Under the pieces are notes generated by a model. It was not told the DNA's origin. It ran no database searches and was given only the letters and a program-made list of their open reading frames with translations. From Blastocystis hominis (taxonomy: Eukaryota; Sar; Bigyra; Opalinata; Blastocystidae), in NCBI RefSeq assembly GCF_000151665.1, contig NW_013171815.1:1377153-1441152 (forward strand): 64,000 nucleotides of DNA, read 5' to 3'. Position 1 is the stretch's first letter. Each line of letters opens with the position of its first letter. The position numbers and the translations under genes were made by a program. Below are positions 1 through 11,306 of the stretch, piece after piece.

Positions 1-837
1 TCTCCTCCTTCATAGTAGTAATAATCATCCATTTCATTCGGCTCCAATTCCGCTTTCATTTCCAAGGAATCGCTAAAGTCTGGGTCTTGCAACTCTCGTC
101 TCGTCACATCTGTGTGGTAAAACAAGGGCATGTGGTTCGTATATCCATACATCCGATCATTCGTATAGAAAAACCCATCCTTGTTCATCTCTTGCTCGTC
201 CTTGGGAGGAAGATGCTCTTCCACCGTTACTTCGTTCCCATTTGCATCTTTTCCGATCACTCGGTGAACAGTGGGAAGCTTGTTTTCCACTCTTTCACTA
301 AACACGGGAGTCGGGGGATAAGCGTCCAATTTATCCGGCGTTAAGTGAAACAGGAACTTACGAGGGTCCAGATCGTCTTCTGTCAACGGGTGATTATCCA
401 CAAGGCGAGTCAACGTCTTTTGCTTCTTCTTCCCCTTCAATTCCAACGCCTCCTTCGAACCCTTCGCATCCTTCTTTCCTCCCTTCTTTGGAGCTGTTTC
501 TTCTCTCTTTTCCTCACTCGCTACAACAGCAGCAGCCATTTCCTGCTTCGGCTCACCAGGCGGGTTGGGATTCACTTTTTCCTTCTTTTTATTATTCTTT
601 CTTCTCTGTCGAGGAGGTTGCTTCTTTAACGCAGACTCTGAAGTGCTATTTTGAGCAACATTGCTCGTAGCAGCAGCAGCAACTGTCTCTCCTTTCTGAA
701 CGACATCTGTAGATAGAAAACGACGAACAGGATAACATCTCGCTGTTGTCAAAGCTGCTTTCGCCAATCTGGGTATTCCCCTCAGAATAATCTACAAATT
801 CGATCAGTACAACAATAATGTGTACCCCTGAACTCAT
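1..837 (-). CDS. Lysine-rich protein with mitochondrial-type presequence (partial, runs off left edge)
   Basis: The start is ATG at 837. After four codons a 34-nt GT-AG intron (825..792) joins in phase to a long exon that is still open at base 1. The first 35 residues are rich in R, A, L and S with no acidic residue, and end RRFLST before an acidic stretch, which looks like a presequence for the mitochondrion-related organelle. A Lys-rich low-complexity stretch follows (QRRKNNKKKEK and KKGGKKDAKG). The rest is soluble, aromatic-rich sequence (FLFHLTPDKLDAYPPTP, GFFYTNDRMYGYTNH). I do not recognise the family; an organellar ribosome or complex subunit is possible but unproven. The gene is codirectional with the VPS26-like gene. 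Confidence 0.6.
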
Positions 838-1010
838 CGGCAGAAATAATAAACAACGAGAATAGTCAAACTACTCTCTTCCACCTTTTCCAGAATTCTT
901 GCCTATTTTTGTTATTCAAGAATAAGATCCAAAACAAATTACAATTGTACCCCATTCATCAATTCTCTACTCACTACTAGATGCCAAACCATTATCAAAC
1001 AAACAAACCA

Positions 1011-2220
1011 TTATACATCAAAAACAAAAATATCTCCACGCAATATATCAATATCCACTGATTTTCCGTACTCCATCATCTTCTCGTCCTGAATAATAAA
1101 CCGCAACTGCCACTACATCAAACCACTCCCCCAAAACAAACGTCCACGTTAATCGTGTTATTAAGTAGCAAATAGCTGGGACAAACGTGCATATTCTCAT
1201 TAATAAAAATTCGGAACGGAATCCGCCCGAACGAACTATCATACTCTTCATCTCGCAATTCCGCTGTAATCGTAAAATCTCCCTGGATCGGTTTCTCTTT
1301 TGTCTTCTGCGCATCAACCCGCATAATTGTATCCATGATTTCATAGCGCATGAAGCGATCACTACTCAACTCGGTTTTCTTCCTTCCATTCTCGTCTATC
1401 CGATCAAATTCACACAGCATTACGACCCTCGCACAAAAATTCTTCCTTTCGAATCAAATCAACGAACATCGCCTTCATTTTGCGCTTGGCCAGAATGATC
1501 TCCACCCAACCCGTTATAATATCGTTCACACAAAAGCTTAAGATGAAAGAAGAAATCAACTTTTACGCGCAACGGTCTAAATGGACGCGAAAACTGAAGA
1601 GATCAAAGAGATCGAAACATGATGTTAAACCCATCGAAAGAGGGGGAAGCTACACGGAAAAACGAAGAATAAAAACACACTGGCATAGGATTTCGAACTT
1701 TAAAATAGGTGCTGAACCTATAGGTGCTACTGGCACACACAACATCGAGAATCAAAAAGTAATTCGCAGACGCAGAGATCCCATCATAGGAGTCAGTGGT
1801 GATTGCACAGTTTGGGATGGAGAACTCATACTCCTGAACAAAACACACCCAAATCGAATCTTACTTCTTCTCCCAAAATTACAGAGTCTACAGTAATGCG
1901 CTTGTCTTGACAGTCGAGAAACACTTTATTGGTTCCCCCATCTGTTGTTTGCGTGGAAACAGAGTGCTCAATCCTCGAGAGAAGATAGTCCGCCTTGAGT
2001 GACTCCTTTCCGCTGGGCTGAATTTGCACTTCTCCTTCAAAGTCATAACTTCGTCCTCCCTAACATTCTCAATGCAAATCCAATCGTATACAAGGAGTAC
2101 TGCATAGCGCTGCCCATCTTCCACTTCATACGCAATGGGTTTCAGATGGTCCGTAAACAGGCGAAATCTCAACGAGAAATGATCAAACTCTGTCGAATAT
2201 TCCAAGTATCCTTGATTCAT
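1011..2220 (-). CDS. VPS26: VPS26-like arrestin-fold protein, retromer subunit candidate
   Basis: Seven exons joined by six GT-AG introns (30-35 nt) give an open frame of 339 codons. The identification rests on the second arrestin lobe. CVNDIITGWVEIILAKRKMK aligns with the VPS26 stretch YHLKDVIVGKIYFLLVRIKI, RYEIMD matches the VPS26 KYEIMD motif, and the end RFIIQDEKMMEYGKSVDIDI matches the conserved last beta strands. The N-terminal lobe is weakly conserved, although the SYDGISASANYFLILDVV region fits. VPS26 forms the cargo-selective retromer trimer with VPS35 and VPS29 on endosomes. The TAA is followed by TGGTT and then TGTTTGTT. The start lies 60 nt behind the MTHFD stop. A VPS26C-type retriever paralogue is the main alternative. 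Confidence 0.6.
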
Positions 2221-2280
2221 GCGATATCCTACGACTACCTAAACGAAATGATGTCCTGCCGTTTTGAACAAACAAAACAC

Positions 2281-3230
2281 TTAGTCTTTCTTGTAAATCG
2301 CTCTCTTCCCGCTCTCCACCGTGTTCTTCATCAGCATCGCGATCGTCATCGGACCCACGCCTCCAGGAACCGGCGTAATCAATCTGCACTTCTCATAGCA
2401 CTTCCGTTCATTCATTCCACCACACCTACGTCCTTGAAATCGACGTCTCCGCAGAGATGGTATCCTCTCTTGTCCGTGGGATCGTCCACAGCATTCATAC
2501 CCACATCGATGATCACGCAGCCCTCCTTGATCATGTCCGCCTTCACCAGATTCGCAACGCCCACAGCGGCAACAATGATATCCGCCTTCTGCAGATGCTC
2601 CTTCAGATCCGCAGTGCGAGAATGGCAGATCGTCACGGTAGCGTTGCGGTTCAGCAGCAGCATGGCAACGGGAATGCCGACGATGTTGCTGCGACCAATA
2701 ACAACCGCGTTCTTTCCTGCGATCTCCACACCGTACCGATCGAGCAGCTCGATGCATCCCTTGGGAGTGCACGGCACGAACAACGGTTCACGGCCCTTCA
2801 TGGACAGCTTACCAATGTTGAGGGGATGGAAACCATCCACGTCCTTCTCGATGGAGATGGCGTTCAGGATTCGCTCTTCGTTGATGTGCTTGGGGAGAGG
2901 CAGCTGAACGAGGATTCCGTGGACTTCGGGGTTGGAGTTCAACTCTACCACCACCTTGAGCAGCTCATCCTATAGAATAAGGCTCCTATAAATAGCGAAA
3001 ACCTCGGAGATCGTCTCGGGGAAAGTGTAGTCAAAGGGCTTAATTCCGTCCTTCACACACATTCGCTTCTTGTTACGCACATAAGTCTGCGAATCCTTTC
3101 TCTCTCCAACCAGGATTACAGCCAGACCGGGCATCTTTCCGGTCTCTTCCAACATCTTCTTGGTTTCCTGCTGGCATTCCTCATGAATGGCCTCCGCAAC
3201 CTTCTTTCCATCGATAATCTTGTCGGACAT
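2281..3230 (-). CDS. folD: Bifunctional methylenetetrahydrofolate dehydrogenase/cyclohydrolase (FolD type)
   Basis: Three exons (3230..3003, 2969..2424, 2391..2281) with 33- and 32-nt introns encode 294 residues, the usual FolD/MTHFD2-like length. Family motifs are present: the substrate and catalytic segment [15 protein letters not shown] with the Tyr and Lys positions, [28 protein letters not shown], the Rossmann segment [14 protein letters not shown], and the C-terminal [12 protein letters not shown]. It interconverts 5,10-methylene-THF and 10-formyl-THF, feeding purine and thymidylate synthesis. There is no presequence, so it is probably cytosolic. TAA is followed by the poly(A) motif TGTTTGTT within 10 nt. 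It starts divergently from WDR74, 75 bp away. Confidence 0.93.
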
Positions 3231-3305
3231 ACTTCAACAAAAGCAAAAGATAAGGAATCGGTTACCATTCCAACTCTGAAACTCCTAAATCACACAACTT
3301 GGGAA

Positions 3306-4531
3306 ATGAGAATAATCACTGCAGACGAGACGGGACTTATCAAGCAAATTCTCATTGAGAACAAGCGCATTGTGGACTTTTTGAATGGCTGGTTATCATC
3401 TAGCAACGATGGGGAACACAAAGTCGAGACAACTCTGTAGAGAGAATGGTGTGGGCTGGTATGTCTGGTTGTGAGGAAAACGAGGTGGCTGTTGCCTTGG
3501 TGTATTTCCTTCTTTTTCATACGGTTATTTTGTAGCAATGGACGTGTCCAAGTGTGGGATGTCGACAAAACGGTTATCGTGAAGGAGTTTTCCGGAATTG
3601 AAGGCATTCCTCGTGGATTGGGAGTGATTCGAAACGAGGAGTTTTGCCAATGATTTATTTTGACCCTATAGAGACAGAAAAGTGATCACTTGTACCGATG
3701 ACGGAAAAGTGAATCTCTACAACTGGAAAGACGCCGAAATCGTGAAAACGGTACCGTCTACCTTTCTCTTATTAATCTAGTTCGATGTAAAAGGTCCGAT
3801 AGCGAACATGCATCTCTGCCCTTCGAATAACCAGAGTACTCCTTCTCTTGCCCTATTTTTGACATAGTCTTCGCTGTGGGTGGCCGCGAGAACGACCTAG
3901 CTCTCTACGACATCGAGACGGAAGAGCCCGTTTTCAAAGCTCGCAATGTTCCCAATGATTGGCTTCAACTCCGCGTCCCCATCTGGGTTACCGACATGAA
4001 AGTGTGTCTTCTCGCCCTCCTCTCTCCTAGTTCCTCCACCCCAAGAGCTCAGGATTCGAGTTAGCGGTAGTCACCGGACATCATCATGTCCGCCTCTACG
4101 ACACGCGAGCGAAGCGTCGCCCTGTGCAGTCCGTGGAGATCGGTTCGCGCCCATTTACGTGCTGCACGGTGTCGCACGATGAAAACTCGCTGTTCACTGG
4201 AGACACGATCGGCCGTGTGAGCCGAATCGATCTGCGGACGATGCAGCTGAACGGAGTGTACAAGGGAAACACGGGAAGTGTGCGAGAAATCGCGCTGCAC
4301 CCCACGATGGAGGTAATGGCGACGGTGGGATTGGATCGCGTGATGCGTGTGTTCGACGTCGCAACGAGACAGCAGCTTCACCGTGTGTATCTGAGACAGA
4401 AGCTGAACTGCGTTCTGGTGTCGAGTGAGGGAGAAGTGGCATCATTTACGAAGGAGGAAGAAGCGCCTGAGAGTGATTCAAGTTTACTGCAGGACGATGA
4501 AGACTTGATTGAGATGTCTGGAGAAGAGTAG
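3306..4531 (+). CDS. WDR74: WDR74/Nsa1-type WD40 ribosome-biogenesis protein
   Basis: About seven exons with 29-39 nt introns give roughly 342 codons. WDR74 hallmarks are clear: GGRENDLALYDIETEEPVFK then ARNVPNDWLQLRVPIW, VVTGHHHVRLYDTRAKRRPV, and HPTMEVMATVGLDRVMRVFD followed by HRVYLRQKLNCVL. The family is a nucleolar beta-propeller of the pre-60S particle (yeast Nsa1) that works with the AAA ATPase NVL/Rix7. The tail is acidic. The last introns are certain (3764..3793-type boundaries and the 29-nt intron after VTDMK); the first two near 3440-3535 have alternative edges. The stop TAG overlaps an AGTTTGTT poly(A) element. Confidence 0.85.
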
Positions 4532-4640
4532 AGTTTGTTAGTTTAGTTTGGAATTTGGTTTTGTTTAAGCAATAAACTGAAAGAAATACTCAACAGCATA
4601 TAACGAACTGGATTATTTTTATATTTCTACTTTACATATT

Positions 4641-7460
4641 ATGATTGATTTCCTTGTTGTTGATTTCGGAACAACAAAGCTGTGTGTCTCTGCGACTTGT
4701 AACACACAGAGAGCTTACATTGAGTTCGATGGGGAGGAAATAATCCCCAATGCCGTATTCTTTGACGACACTCTGCTCTTTGGAAAGATCGCATTATCTA
4801 AGGGAAGAAGTAAGCCGCAGTTTCTCTTGACGCATTTAAAGGAACTGATGGGCCTAAAGTTTGCTGATCCAGCAGTAAAAGAAATGCAAAATAAAATTTA
4901 TCAAAAAATCGTGAAGGGAAGAAATGGCTTCTGTGCCTTGGAAATTCCGTTTGATACACCAAGAGTCTACGAGCCCTGTGATATTCTGTGTTGCTTTCTA
5001 AAATATATCAAAGAAAAAGCCCAAGATCAGCTACGGCAGCGACCGGAGGGAATCTTAATGGGTATTTCGCCCTCCTTCAATGAACTCCAGAAAGAGGCTT
5101 TGCGAATCACTATGCTAAATTCAGGTTTTAGGTATGTATCATTCCGCGAAGAAACGACTGCCGTGTGCGCTAGCTATGATATAAATCCTATTTCTGGTGG
5201 AAGTACTCCTATTTTAGTGGCCGATTGCGGAGGCGGTACTTTTGATGTCTCGGTTGTGATTGTCACCGGATCAACGATGGATGTAGTTATTATGAAAGGA
5301 AATCCAAGGCTTGGAGGGAAGGATTTCACCCAAGCGGTCTTGGAGGCTATCTACGAACAGATCAACACAATTGATCCGGATTTTGATCTTTCCAAGATAA
5401 GTTCCAAGAGCAAAATGATATTGAGGGACTTTGCAGAAAACCTGAAGATTTATCTTTCTACCAATGATCAATATGTAGCCGATATTAATGTAGATGGAAG
5501 GTATTTCACAATCAATATGTCCGTGTCGCAATTCAATTCTATTTGCAAACCACTCTTTAAGAAATGCGATGAAGTGGTCAAGAGTGCATTGGACGAAGCA
5601 GCAGAGAAGAACATCAAAATCCAATATCTCTGCTTGTCCGGATCCAGCTTCTTCATTCCAAAGCTCCAAAAACACATCACCAAACTCGTAAAGCTGGATG
5701 CAGAAAAGTCGGTTTTGCCCTCGCTAGCCGTCCTCGTGGGCCTTCGCTGCTTCGCCCTGTCGAATCAGTTCCAGAAGGAGATGGAAGGAGAATACAGGGA
5801 GCGCAACGCCGTGTTGTTTCGATCGTACATCGATCAGCATTACGACGGTCCCGACCACTCCCTGCTGGACCGCGAGATCTCCCCGCAGGAATTCGCAGAG
5901 ATCGAGATCCCGCCGGATTTCGATATGGACGACACTCCCGATCCAAACGCAGGATTTCTCACCTCCGACCAAATCGAGGTCGACAAGGATTTGTCGTATC
6001 GCGTTCCTTCCTCGCTCAATCCTGCGTTCCCGAACTTAAACGACTCCATGTTGAACTTCTCCTCCGTCCATCTCTCCACCACGCCGCTCAATCTCATCAC
6101 CACCAGCACCTACGATCTCTCGTTCCAAGGCCTGTTCCGCGGCGCGTCGGACCGCACTGTGCTGTACAAACACTCGTCCTATCGAGGAACGACGCAGAAG
6201 ACGACGAAGATCATTCTGAAGCCGAAGAAATCGTACCGAGTCCTCTATCAAGGCAACAATCCGTTAGTGAAGGATCTAATCGCCATTAAGAAATACTATC
6301 TGCACTACGACGCTCAGCACTCCAAAGACAAACAGCACAAATGTCTGGTGACGTGTTTTGTCACCGACGACGGCACCATCGACATCAAGTTCTTCTGGGA
6401 CGACACCAAAGAGCCCATTCGCTACGACGTCTTCGACGTTTCCGAGAGCGAGGCCTCCATCATCCAGCAGCAAAACCAAGCCAGCACGCGTCTCTACGAG
6501 ATCTTCGACTCGGACGGCGTCAGTCTCTCCCACTCGCCTCGCCTTCACGATTCTTCTCCTCCTTCTCCTTCCTCCCGATCGCCGCGTTCTCACTTCCTCT
6601 CCACCATTCCCGAAACCGGAAGCGATTTCCTCAACCCCGGCTCTTCCCAGATGTCCATTCCTCTTCCTCCTCCTCCCTCTCCGCCCTCTCCTTCCTCCTT
6701 CCCCACCGGATTCGACTTCGCTCCCTCCACGCCCTTCGATTTCGACGCTCATCCCGTCCCCGACTTCGACGCCGACGCTGACCTCGACGCCGACGGGCTC
6801 CTTCCTCCGGAGCTCCCGCCCGTTCCCGCCTCCGACGGCGCTCCGGAGGACAGCATCTTTCGCTCCGGACCGGTCTCCTTCAGTCTTAGCAGCTCCTCGC
6901 TGCGGATGAGCGACATCCAGGACGTCGCCGGCGTCGCCGCCTTCGATCCCTCCAGCGTCCCTCGCCAGAACAACGCGCACCACTTCCACATTCAGCCCAT
7001 GAATCCCGCCTCCGAGGTCCTGCAAGCCCCCAAGATTCCTGAGATTCCCGCGGTTCCTGAGGTTCCTGAGGTTCCTGAAATCCCCGAAATCCCCGAAATC
7101 CCCGCGATTCCCGAGGTCCCGAAAGCTCCGGAAATCCCGCGGATCCCGGAAATTCCGCCGCAGCCGCGCTTTGATTTCTCGGGGACGGCGAACTCGCTGG
7201 AGGGGAGCCAGGGAGAGGTGCGCTCGTTCGGAACGATCCCGCTGTTCGACACCGTGGAGGAGTACTGCGCGGTGATCAATCGGCTGAAGAGCCAGGTGCG
7301 GAAGTTGCTGGATGGACGATGCATGTTGAAGCAGGCGGACTTCTCAAGGCCGCTCGCGGAGATTAATCGGTGGCTGATGAGTCCGAAGAAACAAATATCG
7401 GATGCGGAGAAGATGCTAGTTAGCGTGAATTCGATCCTCTCCCAATTGGAGAAGTACTAG
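4641..7460 (+). CDS. Atypical Hsp70-family protein with long disordered insertion
   Basis: A single exon of 939 codons. Residues 1-380 form an Hsp70 ATPase domain: phosphate-1 loop VDFGTTKLCV, phosphate-2 ADCGGGTFDVSVV, LGGKDF, and the adenosine loop LSGSSFFIPKLQKHI. A degenerate substrate-binding beta domain is visible around residues 500-610 (NPLVKDLIAIKKYYLHY then LVTCFVTDDGTIDIKF). Residues 620-850 are Ser/Pro/Asp-rich and end in tandem PEI/PEV triplets. The last 60 residues are helical and lid-like (INRLKSQVRKLLDGRCM). Canonical Hsp70s are about 650 residues with a conserved binding domain, so this is a divergent Hsp70/Hsp110-like chaperone or a regulator. GC content rises sharply in the second half. 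It is convergent with a DNAJA gene. Confidence 0.8.
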   Translation: MIDFLVVDFGTTKLCVSATCNTQRAYIEFDGEEIIPNAVFFDDTLLFGKIALSKGRSKPQFLLTHLKELMGLKFADPAVKEMQNKIYQKIVKGRNGFCALEIPFDTPRVYEPCDILCCFLKYIKEKAQDQLRQRPEGILMGISPSFNELQKEALRITMLNSGFRYVSFREETTAVCASYDINPISGGSTPILVADCGGGTFDVSVVIVTGSTMDVVIMKGNPRLGGKDFTQAVLEAIYEQINTIDPDFDLSKISSKSKMILRDFAENLKIYLSTNDQYVADINVDGRYFTINMSVSQFNSICKPLFKKCDEVVKSALDEAAEKNIKIQYLCLSGSSFFIPKLQKHITKLVKLDAEKSVLPSLAVLVGLRCFALSNQFQKEMEGEYRERNAVLFRSYIDQHYDGPDHSLLDREISPQEFAEIEIPPDFDMDDTPDPNAGFLTSDQIEVDKDLSYRVPSSLNPAFPNLNDSMLNFSSVHLSTTPLNLITTSTYDLSFQGLFRGASDRTVLYKHSSYRGTTQKTTKIILKPKKSYRVLYQGNNPLVKDLIAIKKYYLHYDAQHSKDKQHKCLVTCFVTDDGTIDIKFFWDDTKEPIRYDVFDVSESEASIIQQQNQASTRLYEIFDSDGVSLSHSPRLHDSSPPSPSSRSPRSHFLSTIPETGSDFLNPGSSQMSIPLPPPPSPPSPSSFPTGFDFAPSTPFDFDAHPVPDFDADADLDADGLLPPELPPVPASDGAPEDSIFRSGPVSFSLSSSSLRMSDIQDVAGVAAFDPSSVPRQNNAHHFHIQPMNPASEVLQAPKIPEIPAVPEVPEVPEIPEIPEIPAIPEVPKAPEIPRIPEIPPQPRFDFSGTANSLEGSQGEVRSFGTIPLFDTVEEYCAVINRLKSQVRKLLDGRCMLKQADFSRPLAEINRWLMSPKKQISDAEKMLVSVNSILSQLEKY
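7036..7158 (+). repeat. PEI/PEV/PAI coding repeat in the Hsp70-like gene
   Basis: About fourteen imperfect 9-nt units (ccygarrty-like) encode consecutive Pro-Glu-Ile/Val/Ala triplets, sometimes with Lys or Arg substitutions. The period is exactly three residues and the reading frame is kept, so it is a coding minisatellite. It would form an extended, negatively charged proline-rich rod. Confidence 0.85.
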
Positions 7461-7662
7461 TTTTCGTGTATTATCAAGTAATGTGTTGTTGCTCTGCTAC
7501 TCTGTTCTTGTTGTCAAACGCACTCGCTCTATCCCAAAGCAAATCAAAGCAAACATGATTCTCACAAACAACAACAATTCAATGCCTGCTGAATAACTAT
7601 AAACAATACTTTAAAATCACGAGAAAAGAATTGGCCCCTCTCTCGACAAAAACGAAGCCTCA

Positions 7663-9074
7663 TTACATAATCGAGCACTCTTGCTGATTCGACTGCCCTC
7701 CATAGCCTCTTTCATCCCGATAGTCTCCATATTCCTCATCCCTCGACTCCGATTCCTCGCTCATCCGTCGGTTCCGATTCGCCTCTGCAAACTGGCTCGG
7801 ATCCACGTCCTCCATCGTCACCGTCTCCACCACATCCTCTTCCTGCCCTCCATTCCTCTCATATCCCAACGCCTCGCTCATCTTGGCAATCTGCGCCTCT
7901 TCGAGCGATTTCGGGAATTGCACTTCAAACCGCACATACAAATCGCCCTTCCGCTTCTGGTCCGACGGCATTCCCTCTCCGCTGACCACCTTCACCATTC
8001 CGGGCTATCTCTCAGCCTCTCTCCTCGCCTCCTACTTCGATAATCTTCCCCGCGGGACTCTCAATCTGCAGTTTCCGCTTATCCGGCATCTCGATCACGC
8101 GCGAAAACCCGCACAACGCCTCGGCGAGCGAGATCGACAGCGACATGAGAAGGTTTTCATCGCGCCGGATGAACGTGGAGGAGGGCTGCTCGCGGATTAC
8201 AAACACCACGTCGCCTTCTTTTCCTCCCGCAAATTGGTCGCCGATTCCGCGCATGCGGATGGTTTCCCCGTCTAATGCGCCAAGTGGGATCTTGATTTCG
8301 CATTTCTGCGATTCGGTGATGATTCCTTCGCCTCGACAAGCCATGCATTGGTCTTTCTTCGCGATGTAGCGACCGCTGCCACGACATGTGGGACAGGTCG
8401 TTTGCGATTGCTGGACGAAGTTGCCGCGACGAATTGTTTTCACCTGGACACCGCGACCGCCGCAACGACGACAGGTCGAACTGCCATTGCCTTTGTTTCC
8501 ACTACCGTTGCAGTTCTTGCAGACGACGTGGCGCTTAAATGAAACAGTACGCTTTGCGCCCGTGTAGAGCTCTTCTAGGGAACAGTTGACCTCTTGAACG
8601 ATGTCCTCTGGCCTCGAGGATCCGCGGTTCGCCTTGCGACCTCGGCCCGATCGAGAGAACGGAAAACCATCCATTTCATCGTCAAAAGGATTGAAGGAAA
8701 AGAAGGAGCCAAAAACATCGAACGGATCAATGGACTCGTTCGCGCCATCTCCCATACCCTCCTTCAAACCCTCTTCTCCATACTGGTCGTAAATCTCCTT
8801 CTTCTCTGGGTCAGAAAGCACACTGTAGGCTTGAGAAACCTTCTTAAACTATGTGTAAGACGCATAAAAACAAGGAAACAATTTCAGCATCCCCACCATG
8901 GTCTGGGTGATACTTCAAAGCCATTTTCTTATATCCCTTTTTGATCTGCTCTTGTGTTGCATCCCTTGGAATGCCTAAAAGACCGTAATAGTCAGAATCG
9001 TCACATTGAGGTTTGTCACCAGAATTCTGATTCGTTTCTCCCTGTTGCTGACGATTTTCCCCAGAATTGTTCAT
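7663..9074 (-). CDS. DNAJA: DNAJA-type (type I) Hsp40 co-chaperone with CaaX end
   Basis: Three exons with two 31-nt introns encode 449 residues. The order is a charged N-terminal extension of about 25 residues, a J domain ([20 protein letters not shown] with YHPDHGGD, so HPD is intact), a Gly/Phe/Asp linker, and four zinc motifs ([32 protein letters not shown]). The C-terminal substrate domains follow, then an acidic tail. The last four residues are CSIM, a CaaX prenylation box like those of Ydj1 and DNAJA1/2, which predicts farnesylation and a cytosolic/ER-membrane site. It stimulates Hsp70 ATPase and hands over clients. It ends tail-to-tail with the Hsp70-like gene, 200 bp apart. Confidence 0.95.
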
Positions 9075-9227
9075 AGTTCAAAGAATACTTTGACCAAAGC
9101 ATGGAACGTTCTAGAAACCTCGGGTGTCAAACAAACGCAAATAAATGAATAAACAAGCAACCAAACCAATCCAATCTAATCCATTGCATTGCATTGTATT
9201 CCATTGCACTGTATTCCACTCATCAGC

Positions 9228-10376
9228 TTACTGACTGGGAGCATCATCGAATCCGTAAGGATGCTTTGTCTGCCAGTTCATCGCGTCTCTGCACATATCC
9301 TTCAAGGTCTTCACCGCCTCCCATCCCAGAACACGCTTCGCCTTGGACGCGTCCGCATAGCACACCGCGATGTCTCCTTCTCTGCGCGGCACGATCTTGT
9401 AGGGAATGGTCTTGCCGCAGGCTTCTTCCATCGCATGCAGCATCTCCAGCACCGAGTAGCCTCGGCCCGTTCCCAGATTAAACACTTCCGTTCCGCTCTT
9501 CATCGTTCCGAACATGTACTGAATGGCCTTCAAGTGTCCCTGCGCGAGATCATAGATGTGGATGTAATCGCGCACTCCCGTTCCGTCGGGCGTGTCATAG
9601 TCGTTTCCGAACACGCTCAGATAGGCTCGACGGCCGATAGCCACCTGCTGGATGTAGGGCATGAGGTTGTTGGGGATACCGTTCGGGCTCTCGCCGATCT
9701 CGCCGCTCTCATGCGCGCCCACCGGGTTGAAATACCGCAGCAGGATCACCGACCACTCCTTGTCCGCCGTCGCCAGGTCCGTCAGAACCTGCTCCATCAT
9801 GTACTTCGTGCGGCCGTAGGGGTTCGCGATGCCCACACCCACGGGCGATTCCTCCGTGATCGGAACAGGGTCAGCACCGTACACCGTCGCAGACGACGAG
9901 AAGATGATCTTCTTGCAGTTGAACTTGTTCATCGTTTCTAAAAGATTGAAAGTACCCGTCAGATTGTTCTGATAGTAGCGGAGAGGCATCTTCCATGACT
10001 CACCCACAGACTTCAGGGCACCGAAATGGATCACAGCGTCGAACGGACCACGCTTCTCAAACACCGCCTCGATAGACGCCTTATCGTTCAGATCGGCCTA
10101 CACGCTCAAATCCAATTCGACAAGCGTACCTCCATCAAGTACAGACGATCCTCGTCAACCCCAGCGAGTTTCTTGGTGGCCTCGTATGCCTTCGGGCTAA
10201 CACTCAGGAAACCTACTCAAAGCCTACCTAGAATTACAGAAATTATCCAATAAAGTGAGCTTGTAACCCTCCTTTAACAATTCGATAGCAGTATGAGTAG
10301 CAATGTATCCAGTTCCTCCTAACGATCAAGCAAACCCCAGCACGCCTATACCGGTTAAAAGAATATGTTCAGGCAT
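9228..10376 (-). CDS. galE: UDP-glucose 4-epimerase
   Basis: Four exons with 33-, 31- and 32-nt introns encode 350 residues. The NAD-binding TGGTGYIATHTAIELL spans the first intron. SSSATVYG and the catalytic YGRTK (Tyr-X3-Lys) follow, with HFGALKSVGES, RYFNPVGAHESG, GVRDYIHIYDLA and NLGTGRGYSVLEM. This is an extended short-chain dehydrogenase that interconverts UDP-Glc and UDP-Gal, probably supplying galactosyl donors for surface glycans. TAA lies at 9230. No TGTTTGTT octamer is seen close behind the stop. Confidence 0.95.
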
Positions 10377-10518
10377 TTCAAATCGAAACAATCACTAAAT
10401 AAAAAGAATATGATCCGAACCTTTGGGTAGAAAAAACGACCCTGGGGGATTTCTCTACCTCTCTTTCGTAGTATTTCCGACAATGCAAATTGCTGCAGTT
10501 TGATCCAACAAACAATTC

Positions 10519-11227
10519 CTAAAGGATGTAGGGGGCATTCGCAAATAAACGATCGCAAATAAGCGTTCCGTAACCAGGGTAGAAATAAGTACCAATGCTT
10601 GCGCCCACTGCCTCGGCCACGATCGCAGCGACACACACCAGCAAATTTCTCATTGTCCGTTTCGTAAAAGAGCAAACGGTAATCTCGCCATCTCCACGCT
10701 TCCGAGCCAAACGACGCGTTGGCTGATCTTCCAATCTTTTGGGTTGATTTCTTCTGTAGTGCTGGTAGACCCACGACACGATCAGCACCATTTCATTGAA
10801 TACAAACATGGAGATGTGATAAGCAAAGCTACAACGCAAAGACGTCCAGAACATCGCGGAGGAAGCCTCCGGACGGCTCATTCGCTTGTCCTTGTTGAGA
10901 GAACTTTGCCGCACGCTCTTAAACATCTTCTTGCTAAAATGGGCATCTGTAGAGTTCACTACCAAATGCTCAATCACTCGCTCTGTTGTGCTGATTGAAA
11001 TGTCTCGGATGATGAAATACTTGCTGTATTCCAAAATGGACTTTTGTGTCTCTCTATCTTTCAAAATTTTAGGAAAACGGGTACTTTTTCGAGATATCGA
11101 AATCCTCCTTATCATCCAAAACTTGGAAAGCGAAACCAATAGGAATGGACTTCAATACCGTTATCGCCATGCGAGAAGGTAGAAACGCATAATAGAGAGG
11201 CTTCAGTTCAGGATAATCAGACAACAT
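10519..11227 (-). CDS. Small integral membrane protein of unknown family
   Basis: Two exons with a 31-nt intron encode 225 residues. The N-terminal half is mixed and charged (KSILEYSKYFIIRDISI). Two hydrophobic stretches lie at about residues 115-140 (SFAYHISMFVFNEMVLIVSW) and 180-215 (LLVCVAAIVAEAVGASIGTY), separated by a very basic loop. The Gly-rich C-terminal GASIGTYFYPGYGTLICDR loosely recalls Tim17-like or peroxisomal channel helices, but I cannot assign a family. TAG is followed by GAAT and TGTTTGTT, a textbook poly(A) element for this genome. Confidence 0.6.
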
Positions 11228-11306
11228 GCGAGAGAAAAAAGTGGTGAAACAAACAAGGAAAGCAAAAATGTATCAATCTAATTTACAGTTTTATATAGAG
11301 AGAGAA

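Noticed and set aside
6276-7025. Long GC-rich open frames opposite the Hsp70-like insert
   Set aside because: Shadow frames of a Ser/Pro/Asp-rich coding region; Gly/Arg/Val-biased with no recognisable domains.
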